DNA from: Tenacibaculum sp. SZ-18
GTDB taxonomy: Bacteria; Bacteroidota; Bacteroidia; Flavobacteriales; Flavobacteriaceae
Direction: 5' to 3'
Assembly: GCF_002813915.1 (NCBI RefSeq)
Contig: NZ_CP019335.1
Location: 3,951,777-4,015,776, forward strand
DNA: 64,000 nucleotides
The position numbers and the translations under genes were made by a program. Below are positions 28,028 to 35,737 of this stretch, piece by piece. The notes beneath the pieces are model-generated. The model ran no database searches. It was given only the letters and a program-made list of their open reading frames with translations, and had not been told where the DNA came from. Each line of letters begins with the position of its first letter. Positions within the stretch are counted from its first letter, which is position 1.

Positions 28028-31000
28028 ATGTTTGCACCGAAAGCTCGACATAAAAAGCCTAATACCCGTAACTCGAAATCAGGAAACTCTTTTATTCAGC
28101 CCAAAATGAAAGTAATTAAACCTGATGTTAGAAAAGCTGAAGAGTTAGGGAAAGAAGCATCTAGAGAGTCTAAAAATGAAGTGATTTCTCCAGTAAAGAA
28201 GGAAACATCTGCTTTCTTTGCACCAAAAAAACATGTCATTCCCTCTCAAAAATTAAAAGGAGATAAAAAAGAGAACGAAAAGAAGGACGAAACAAAGGAA
28301 AATGATGTTGCAAAAACAGAAGTAAATTTAAAACGTAATGATGTATCAAATACAGGAGTAAATATTGATGTATCCAACATTGGAAAGGGTTCAGTTATAT
28401 CTTCTGTAGGACCTAAAAATATTAGTGCTTCTTCAAATTCTTCAATTCCTAACAAAGGAATGGCTAAAGATGGAGAAAAAGGTCAGGAAAAAAATAACGA
28501 GAAAGAGCAAAATAAAGAAGGTGAAGTAGCAGAAGCTAAAATACCAAAAGCACCTACGAAACCAGAAGATGATCCAGCTTTTCAAACTCAAATTGATGCT
28601 ACTGAAAAAGCAAAGGAAGAAAAATCACAGCATCCTGAGCCAGATACAAAAGTAAATGAACAGAAAGAGGCTGGTCACGCTTCTCCTGCAACTCAAACGG
28701 CTAAGAATAATCAACAAGCGCATGCAGCTTCTATGGAGTCTACTTCTGAACAAGAAAAGAAAAGAGAGCCATTTACACCTGAATCCTTCAAGAAATTATT
28801 AGAGAAAAATCTTGACGAATTAGAAAATCAGTTGCCAAGAAATTCAGAAGAAGCTCAAGAATTTAGAGATGAAAAACCAATTGATGGAATTAAAGAAAAT
28901 ATTTCAGGACAAGTAACTGCTGAGAGCGATAAACTTGCTGGGCCAATGAAAAAAGAAGCGGATAAACCTGCTCCTGATAGTGGACAACCAACATTGGAAG
29001 CAACACCGTTACCTGTTGCAGATGCTGGAGCACCACCAAAACCATTAGATGCAAAAGCTTCAATTCCAAAACCAAAAACAAGTCAAGAGATTTCTATGGA
29101 AAAAGAAAGTCAATCTCTTGATGATTACATGAGCGAAAACGAGGTTACTGATGAGCAATTAGCAAAATCAAACGAACCTAAATTTACAGGAGCTTTAGAC
29201 GAGAAAAATAAAGCGCAAACTGAAGCGAAATTAGCTCCAACGAAATATAGAAAAAAGGAACAAGCACAATTAGGTGCGGCTCAAAAAACAGCAACATCTA
29301 CAAGTAAGGAAGGTTTAGACCAAATGCAAGCGGCTAAATTACTTTCTGAAAATACAGTTCTAACGAATCAAACAACCAATAAAACAAACGATAAAACCGA
29401 GCAGGAAAAAATCTACGCAGAGTTTGAAACTATTTATAATGAAACAAAGCAAAAGGTGACAGAAAGTTTAGAGAAGTTATCTGAAAATGTAGATAAAAAG
29501 TTCAGTAAAGAAGCAGAAAGTGCTCAGAAAACATTCGAAAAAAATGTAGAAGATGGTTTGGGTGAAATTTATGGTTGGACGGTAATTGATGATTGGATTT
29601 TTGGAGAAGATACAGAAGCAATAGATCGATTATTTAGATCAGAGAAAAGGAAGTTCGTATCTACTATGAATACTGTTTTAGATGATATTTCTGTAATCAT
29701 CGCAGATGGCTTGAATGGAGCACTAGATGCTATTGAAGATGGAAAAAAGAAATCTAAAGAGAAGTTTGATAGTCTTGATGAATCTCAAAAGAAATTGGCT
29801 GAAGATGCGTATAATGATTTTAATGATCAATATGCAGATTTAGAAGATAGTGTATATGAAAAACAAGAGGAATTAGCCGCTAATTTAGCACAGTCTTACA
29901 AAGAAAATGTAGATGTACTTCAAGAAAAGTTTGATGAAATCAAAGAAAAAGTAAGTGCTGGATGGATTGGAGCAGCATTAAATGCTTTAGCGGGTGTTGT
30001 AAAAGCAATCTTAAAAATTAAAGATTTACTTCTGAATTTATTAGCAGCTGCCGTTAGTGCAATTGGTGCAATCATTTCTGATCCTATCGGATTCTTAAGT
30101 AATTTAATTAGTGGAGTTAAACAAGGTTTTGTTGATTTTGGAAACAATATCAAGAAACACATGATTAAAGGTTTGATTGAATGGTTAACAGGTTCATTAG
30201 GAAATGTTGGTATTACAATGCCAGATAATCTATTTAGTTTATCAGGAATATTCAGTTTAGTGGCACAAATGCTTGGATTAACCTGGGATTATTTTAGAAG
30301 TAAGGCAGTTAAGTTATTAGGAGAACCAGTTGTAGAAGGAATGGAAAAAGCTGTTGAGGTGTTCCAGATTGTGAAGAAAGATGGGGTTACTGGTTTGTGG
30401 GAATATATCAAAGATCAGTTTACGAATTTGAAAGAAATGGTGATGGATGCGATTCGCGATATGGTAATTACTAAAGTAATTGAAGCGGGAATTAAATGGA
30501 TTATGGGATTATTGAGTCCAGCAGGAGCTTTTGTGAAAGCCGCAATGATGATTATTGATATTGTAAAATTCTTCGTGGAACGTGCTGCGCAAATATTTGA
30601 ATTAGTAACAGCATTTATTAATAGTATTAAAGCATTAGCAGCCGGTAACGTAAAAGCCGTAGCAAAAGGAATAGAAACAGCATTAGCAAAAGCATTACCT
30701 GTACTAATAAGTTTCTTAGCAGCATTAGTTGGAATTACAGGGCTTACAGGGAAAATCCAAAAAATTATAAAGAAGGTTCGTAAGAAAATAGACAAAGCCA
30801 TCAATAAAATAATTAAGAAAGCAAGAAAGGTATTCCGAAAATTATTGAAGAATGGAAAACCAAAAATTAAGAAAGGAGTAAAAGGACTGTTACAATGGTG
30901 GAAAAAGAAGAAAAAGTTCAAAGCTAAAGATGGTAAATCGCATACTTTATATTATAAAGGAAGAGGTAAGTCTGCTAAAATGATGGTTGCTAGTACTCCT

Positions 31001-32257
31001 ACAGTTGTCGAGGTAATGCTAAACCATAAATTAAAATCAGCAGACGATACTCAGAAAGGAAAAATTCTGCAAGCAATAAATCTGCATAAAGAAACAGAAA
31101 ATTTACAGATAGAAATAGAGAAGGTAGAAGGGGCAAAACAAAAACAGAAAGATTTAGATTTACAACGAAAGTTAAATACGCTATCTGTCCTAATGTCTGA
31201 AATAATGGTAGAAGGAGATGCTGAAGTTAAAGCTTTCTTAGGTAAATATTTGAATCAGAATGTATACATTAAGTCTGGAAAAAGGTTAAATAAAGTTTTT
31301 GAAAAGGCAGCGAAAAAAGTAGGATATGAATTTTTTACTGTTGACGATCCTAATTTGGCAAAGCAAATAAAGAGAGCTTCAGGAAAAGCTAAAACTAATC
31401 CACCTTTAACGATTGAAAGTTCATCGAAAGTTTTAAAAGAAGGTTCAGGTACATCAAGCAAGCCAGAGCACGAAAACTTTATACCTGGAAAAATAGAAAT
31501 AAAGAGTACAGAGAAAGGAAAATATGAGGCGTCTTATAAAACAAAAACTGCAGATGGAAAAGCAGGCCCAGAGTTCAAGTTGAATATATCTTATGAACAA
31601 GCAGAGGATGGAGTTCCAGATAAGGTTCAGTATAGAGAAGTTGAGGCAAAAAAATTATCAAGCAAACCAAGTGGAATTGGTAGAGGTAAAACAGACAGTG
31701 CTAGCGTTTTCCATAATGCGCATATCATTGGAGATCAATTTGGAGGTTCAGGTAGAAATTCATCATTAAATATTCATCCTTCATCACCTGATTACAATAC
31801 CAAAGATATGTTGAATGTGGAAAATCAAATGGCATCTCATTTCAAAAACAAAGGAGGTAAATATAATCTTACAGCGAAAGCAAAATTAGTTGATGATAAA
31901 GAGTCTACGGGGCACTTGAAGAAACTATTAAATGATGAGTTTACTAAGGATAATTCTAAGAATATAAAGTTTGTTAAAGACGCTGAAGATAAAAAGGCAA
32001 AAGATCAGCTTATAAGTACACTTCAGAGTGCTATAAATAAAGATATGAAGGCTGTACCTGCTAAATTTATGAGTATAAATTATAAATCGGAGAGTTTAGG
32101 AGAAGAGTTTGCATCAGGATTGGAAACTACAATGAAAGGAGATGATAGAGAAGAAAAGGCGACAACAACTGTACAATCAGATAAATCAATTACAGTAGGA
32201 GAGGACAAGGGTTTTGATGAGACTAAAAAACAATTTTTAGCATCTAAGAATAAATAG
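28028..32257 (+). CDS. Large eCIS toxin with C-terminal nuclease-like domain
   Basis: A 1409-residue polymorphic-toxin-like protein. Residues 1-90 are basic with an FIQPKMK motif shared with the DUF4157 protein. Residues about 90-450 are Lys/Glu-rich and disordered, 450-660 are coiled coil, and 660-910 are rich in amphipathic and hydrophobic helices typical of translocation regions. A Lys-rich linker follows (930-970). The C-terminus has HNAHIIGDQFGGSG at 1229-1242 and SLNIHP, a pattern close to DNA/RNA non-specific endonucleases (DRGHLIADQFGG). It has no DUF4157 domain. It follows the small membrane protein by 3 bp. Confidence 0.78.
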   Translation: MFAPKARHKKPNTRNSKSGNSFIQPKMKVIKPDVRKAEELGKEASRESKNEVISPVKKETSAFFAPKKHVIPSQKLKGDKKENEKKDETKENDVAKTEVNLKRNDVSNTGVNIDVSNIGKGSVISSVGPKNISASSNSSIPNKGMAKDGEKGQEKNNEKEQNKEGEVAEAKIPKAPTKPEDDPAFQTQIDATEKAKEEKSQHPEPDTKVNEQKEAGHASPATQTAKNNQQAHAASMESTSEQEKKREPFTPESFKKLLEKNLDELENQLPRNSEEAQEFRDEKPIDGIKENISGQVTAESDKLAGPMKKEADKPAPDSGQPTLEATPLPVADAGAPPKPLDAKASIPKPKTSQEISMEKESQSLDDYMSENEVTDEQLAKSNEPKFTGALDEKNKAQTEAKLAPTKYRKKEQAQLGAAQKTATSTSKEGLDQMQAAKLLSENTVLTNQTTNKTNDKTEQEKIYAEFETIYNETKQKVTESLEKLSENVDKKFSKEAESAQKTFEKNVEDGLGEIYGWTVIDDWIFGEDTEAIDRLFRSEKRKFVSTMNTVLDDISVIIADGLNGALDAIEDGKKKSKEKFDSLDESQKKLAEDAYNDFNDQYADLEDSVYEKQEELAANLAQSYKENVDVLQEKFDEIKEKVSAGWIGAALNALAGVVKAILKIKDLLLNLLAAAVSAIGAIISDPIGFLSNLISGVKQGFVDFGNNIKKHMIKGLIEWLTGSLGNVGITMPDNLFSLSGIFSLVAQMLGLTWDYFRSKAVKLLGEPVVEGMEKAVEVFQIVKKDGVTGLWEYIKDQFTNLKEMVMDAIRDMVITKVIEAGIKWIMGLLSPAGAFVKAAMMIIDIVKFFVERAAQIFELVTAFINSIKALAAGNVKAVAKGIETALAKALPVLISFLAALVGITGLTGKIQKIIKKVRKKIDKAINKIIKKARKVFRKLLKNGKPKIKKGVKGLLQWWKKKKKFKAKDGKSHTLYYKGRGKSAKMMVASTPTVVEVMLNHKLKSADDTQKGKILQAINLHKETENLQIEIEKVEGAKQKQKDLDLQRKLNTLSVLMSEIMVEGDAEVKAFLGKYLNQNVYIKSGKRLNKVFEKAAKKVGYEFFTVDDPNLAKQIKRASGKAKTNPPLTIESSSKVLKEGSGTSSKPEHENFIPGKIEIKSTEKGKYEASYKTKTADGKAGPEFKLNISYEQAEDGVPDKVQYREVEAKKLSSKPSGIGRGKTDSASVFHNAHIIGDQFGGSGRNSSLNIHPSSPDYNTKDMLNVENQMASHFKNKGGKYNLTAKAKLVDDKESTGHLKKLLNDEFTKDNSKNIKFVKDAEDKKAKDQLISTLQSAINKDMKAVPAKFMSINYKSESLGEEFASGLETTMKGDDREEKATTTVQSDKSITVGEDKGFDETKKQFLASKNK

Positions 32258-32386
32258 TGGCTTTTTGCCATTCGTTTATATACATATACAAGAGTGCTTT
32301 TCCCCTTTTTATTTAATTGTTTTCCTTATGATTTGAAACATCGATTGACTAACTTTAAAGACCATTAAACTTAAAATCTTAATACA

Positions 32387-33205
32387 ATGAAAAAAAACTG
32401 GTATCAAAAAGAGCTAGTTATTAAAAGCACGCAAAAACGCAGAGGTGATAACAATAACCGAAAAGATGTTCGTAAAATACAATCTTGGTTAACATTATAC
32501 AGTATTCAAAATCCACATAGCGGAACTGCAACAGATATTGATGGTGATTTTGGTCCTGCCACTGAAAGAGCAGTAAAAAATTTTCAAAGAGAAAAAGGCG
32601 TAGTGGAAGATGGAGTAGTCACTCAGGAAATGTTTGATTTGCTATGTTTTAATTTGAAAGATGCCTTTGATAAACCTTTATTAAGTGATAATCTTAGAGA
32701 CTTAGTTATAGAAGCTGCTGAGGCTCATTTAAAAAATCATCCATTTGAGCTTATTATTGGAGGCGAATCAAATAGTGGACCTTGGGTTCGTTCTTACATG
32801 GATGGAAACGATGGAACTCCTTGGTATTGGTGTATGGGATTTGTTCAGGCAATTATCGATCAGGCAGCAAGTGTTTTAGATAAGAATTTCAAAACATTAA
32901 TGCCTAACACTTACAGTTGTGATACAGTCGGAACAATAGGTTTAAATAAAGGACTTTTAACAAGATATACAAAGCTTAGAAAGGACACTTCATTAATCAA
33001 ACCAGGAGATATTTTTTTAATTCAGAAATCTTCATTTGATTGGGTACATACAGGAATAATTATATCGATAAATGACGATGTAATTGAAACAATTGAAGGA
33101 AATACAAACATTGCTGGTTCAAGAAATGGAGTGGCTGTATTGAAAAGAACAAGAAATTTAAAGAAGTCAAAAATAGACGTTTTTTCTATTGAACCTTTAG
33201 TGTAA
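32387..33205 (+). CDS. Peptidoglycan-binding and CHAP-like lysin
   Basis: A 272-residue protein with an N-terminal peptidoglycan-binding domain (about 20-85: VRKIQSWLTLY, DIDGDFGPATERAVKNFQREKG) and a C-terminal CHAP-like cysteine amidase/peptidase domain (about 105-270) with C149 (WYWCMGF) and H221 (WVHTGII), plus PGDIFLIQ. It has no signal peptide, so it would need the particle, a holin or lysis to reach the wall. It may degrade peptidoglycan for particle release or be an effector. Starts 129 bp after the toxin gene and 3 bp before the ATPase gene. Confidence 0.8.
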   Translation: MKKNWYQKELVIKSTQKRRGDNNNRKDVRKIQSWLTLYSIQNPHSGTATDIDGDFGPATERAVKNFQREKGVVEDGVVTQEMFDLLCFNLKDAFDKPLLSDNLRDLVIEAAEAHLKNHPFELIIGGESNSGPWVRSYMDGNDGTPWYWCMGFVQAIIDQAASVLDKNFKTLMPNTYSCDTVGTIGLNKGLLTRYTKLRKDTSLIKPGDIFLIQKSSFDWVHTGIIISINDDVIETIEGNTNIAGSRNGVAVLKRTRNLKKSKIDVFSIEPLV

Positions 33206-33208
33206 AAC

Positions 33209-34567
33209 ATGAAAGAAACAACGCACATTAATTTAACTAATACTTCGCATTACGACCAGAAATTCTCATATTTAAGAGAGGTCATTCATTATCGTTTAAA
33301 AAAGGAGTTCGCTAACGACGATGTACTATTTCCTGTATTTGATCACGTAATTAGTGATGAGTCTGAGTTTTCAATATTTGCAAAGAGGTATAAGTTGAAT
33401 TATCAAGAGGTATTGGTATTATTAATTGCTTTAGTTCCTCATATCTTACCAAGTTTTTTCACTGATATTATTGCAGATTTTTTTCCAAACGGAGGAGAGT
33501 TTCCTGGTTTTGGTGGTGTAAAAGGCAAAAATCACCGTGGAATATTACCAACAGGAGAAACCTTGGTTTATATCTTAGCCGGAAATAATACTGCTGAAAG
33601 AGCAAAAATATTAGATAGAATTATTCATAATAGCGTACTTTTTAGAGATGGCGTTTTAGAAATGGAAAGAGTGCCTTATGGAGAACCTTTTATGAGCGGT
33701 AAAATTATTTTGAATCAAGAGTATGTGCTAAAACTTTTAACAGGAAATGAAATAAAACCTGAATTAAGTCAAGAATTCCCAGCAAGCTTAATTACTACTA
33801 ATTTAAATTGGGATGATCTAGTTTTAAGTAACAAAACATTATCAGAAGTAAGAGAAATAGAAAATTGGCTCGAATACAATGATGTTTTAATGAATGATTG
33901 GGGAATGCGATCTAAAATTAAACCAGGATATCGTGTGTTGTTCTGTGGAGTTCCAGGTACAGGAAAAACTTTAACAGCGAGTTTGCTAGGAAAATATACA
34001 GGTAAAGATGTTTATCGAGTAGACCTTTCAATGGTCGTTTCTAAGTATATTGGCGAAACTGAGAAGAATCTTTCAAAACTTTTTGATAAATCGATTCATA
34101 AAAATTGGATTTTGTTTTTTGATGAAGCGGATTCTATTTTCGGAAAAAGAACCAATGTTAGAGATGCACATGATAAATATGCGAACCAAGAAGTTTCTTA
34201 TTTATTACAAAGAATAGAAGCGCACCCTGGACTTATCATTTTAGCTTCTAATTTTAAAAATAATATTGATGCAGCGTTTACTCGACGCTTTCATAATATA
34301 ATTGAATTTAAACCTCCAGGTTATGAAGAACGGTCAATTTTATGGAAAAATAATTTACCGAAACGAATCGAACTTGAGGATTCGTTAACAATTGAGGATT
34401 TGGCTAAAAAATTTAATATAACAGGATCAAATATTGTTAATATTATTCATTATGCTTGCCTAAAAACACTTGCGAATAAAAAGAATAAAATTCAACGTCA
34501 GTATATTTTAGAAGGGGTAAAAAGAGAATATTCTAAAGAAGGAAAAACTATTAATATCAGCTTTTAA
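33209..34567 (+). CDS. eCIS AAA+ ATPase (Afp15/Pvc15-like)
   Basis: A 452-residue AAA+ ATPase. Walker A GVPGTGKT is at 247-254, Walker B ILFFDEAD ends at about 308 (D305, E306), with arginine-finger region FTRRFHNIIEF. Afp15/Pvc15 proteins are used in eCIS assembly and are thought to help load cargo or thread the tube. The N-terminal 200 residues are the family-specific domain. It is the last gene of the co-directional cluster. Confidence 0.93.
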   Translation: MKETTHINLTNTSHYDQKFSYLREVIHYRLKKEFANDDVLFPVFDHVISDESEFSIFAKRYKLNYQEVLVLLIALVPHILPSFFTDIIADFFPNGGEFPGFGGVKGKNHRGILPTGETLVYILAGNNTAERAKILDRIIHNSVLFRDGVLEMERVPYGEPFMSGKIILNQEYVLKLLTGNEIKPELSQEFPASLITTNLNWDDLVLSNKTLSEVREIENWLEYNDVLMNDWGMRSKIKPGYRVLFCGVPGTGKTLTASLLGKYTGKDVYRVDLSMVVSKYIGETEKNLSKLFDKSIHKNWILFFDEADSIFGKRTNVRDAHDKYANQEVSYLLQRIEAHPGLIILASNFKNNIDAAFTRRFHNIIEFKPPGYEERSILWKNNLPKRIELEDSLTIEDLAKKFNITGSNIVNIIHYACLKTLANKKNKIQRQYILEGVKREYSKEGKTINISF

Positions 34568-35435
34568 AAATGATCCTTAATCATTAAATTTTTGTGTTTA
34601 ATCAAGTTATGTTAATCCACGATTGGATTATACCTTTCTGCCAAAGAGAAGCATAAGACAGGTTTTAACAAATACTGATAAAATAAATTGATATGTTTTT
34701 TTGTTGCGGGGTTTATAATCAGATAGTTAAATTTATGATCCTTGAATATAGGTGATAATACTAATCTTCTTTTTTAGTACTATGTTTTTAGGAAGTTTGA
34801 TTTTCATCTACAATTGTTTTTTAATTACAATTCAACGATAATGATTGTCCAATTGACAATTATCTATTTTAAAATTTGCATCAATTCTTTCCATATTACT
34901 TTTTGATTTCCTAAACCTTATAAATTTCTACCATTAATTTTGTTCGTTAAAATAAATATCTTTTAATTCGGTATATAGTATTTAATTTCTTCGTATTCAG
35001 TAAGTGTGTTAAAGAATCGTTTAAAATCTATATAAATGTAACTAGTTAAAATTTTATTGATCATTTGTGCCAGTTAACCATTATTTGTCTTAACCTTATA
35101 AAATATGACGAGAAATCAGTAATTAGAGCAGTTTTTTATAGTTAGATATTGTAAGGTAAATCTGGTTATTTTAATGGTAGGTTAGTATCTGTATTTAAGT
35201 CACAAAAATTAAGTATCCGAAAATGGAATAAAGTTACTTTGTCATAAATGTTATGAAATTTATGTATTCTACTAAAGTGTAAATTAAAACACCTGTAACC
35301 ATAAAGTTAAAACTATTAGTTACGTATTAAAATCGCATAATCGATTGTCTTGATTATGAGAGGTCAAATAAAAAGAATAGAAATACACTTAAAGCTAGAG
35401 ATTGTAAACGTTGGTTTAAAATTATGAAGAAAATT
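34568..35435. other. 868-bp AT-rich spacer with no gene seen
   Basis: No coding frame longer than a few dozen codons shows family similarity on either strand. A weak hairpin (AATGAT-CCTTA-ATCATT, 34569-34585) right after the ATPase stop is followed by AAATTTTT and might end the eCIS operon. No tRNA, repeat or insertion element was seen. The stretch may be old decayed sequence. Confidence 0.6.
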
Positions 35436-35465
35436 AAAAAAAAAGCATCGCTGATTGCGATGCTT
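35436..35465 (-). terminator. Terminator of tRNA-Asn
   Basis: On the minus strand an 8-bp perfect stem (AGCATCGC, loop AATCA, GCGATGCT) is followed by a run of eight T residues. It begins only 7 nt after the tRNA 3' end. Confidence 0.88.
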
Positions 35466-35471
35466 CTGTTG

Positions 35472-35545
35472 CTCCCCCTCTTGGGCTCGAACCAAGGACC
35501 CTCTGATTAACAGTCAGATGCTCTAACCAACTGAGCTAAGGAGGA
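35472..35545 (-). tRNA. tRNA-Asn (anticodon GTT)
   Basis: A 74-nt cloverleaf on the minus strand. The acceptor stem TCCTCCT pairs with AGGGGGA (one G-T). The D-arm is TAGCTCAGTTGGTTAGAGC, the anticodon loop CTGTTAA gives GTT (Asn), and the T-arm contains GGTTCGAGCC. The 3' CCA is not encoded: the genome reads G then CAACAG. It is flanked by its own promoter and terminator, so it is a single-gene transcript. Confidence 0.95.
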
Positions 35546-35575
35546 GTTTGCGACACTTTTCGTGTTTTGCGAGTG

Positions 35576-35605
35576 CAAATATAACACCCTTTTTTTAATC
35601 TGCAA
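35576..35605 (-). promoter_or_regulatory. Promoter of tRNA-Asn
   Basis: On the minus strand TTG, a spacing of exactly 19 nt, then TATATTTG. This matches the Bacteroidota housekeeping consensus TTTG-N19-TAnnTTTG and would start transcription about 20 nt before the tRNA. Confidence 0.8.
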
Positions 35606-35690
35606 GCTTTTTTCTAAAAAAAATGGAAAATTATTTTTAGATCATCAGAATTAAAATTTTAAAAATAGAATGCTATTGTACTAAAAATTG

Positions 35691-35698
35691 TATTTTTG
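35691..35698 (+). promoter_or_regulatory. Candidate -7 box for sucA
   Basis: TATTTTTG fits TAnnTTTG, and a start near 35705 would leave a leader of about 33 nt before ATG 35738. No good -33 TTTG was found at the expected distance, so support is partial. Confidence 0.45.
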
Positions 35699-35737
35699 TC
35701 CTTGTTATTCTTATTACAGAAAAGTACAATTGTATAT

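Noticed and set aside
30415..30921. 168-codon minus-strand frame inside the large toxin gene
   Set aside because: Lies fully inside the well-supported 28028-32257 gene; its hydrophobic Phe/Ile-rich sequence is what the complement of a Lys/Ala-rich helix region gives.
4318..34567. The cluster as a prophage or type VI secretion system
   Set aside because: No capsid, terminase, portal or integrase genes and no TssJLM membrane complex; DUF4255, DUF5908, Afp7/11/12-like proteins, DUF4157 cargo and an Afp15-like ATPase identify an eCIS.
34568..35435. Search for an integration site duplicate or IS element between the eCIS and tRNA-Asn
   Set aside because: No inverted repeats, transposase fragments or tRNA-end duplicate were found by eye.
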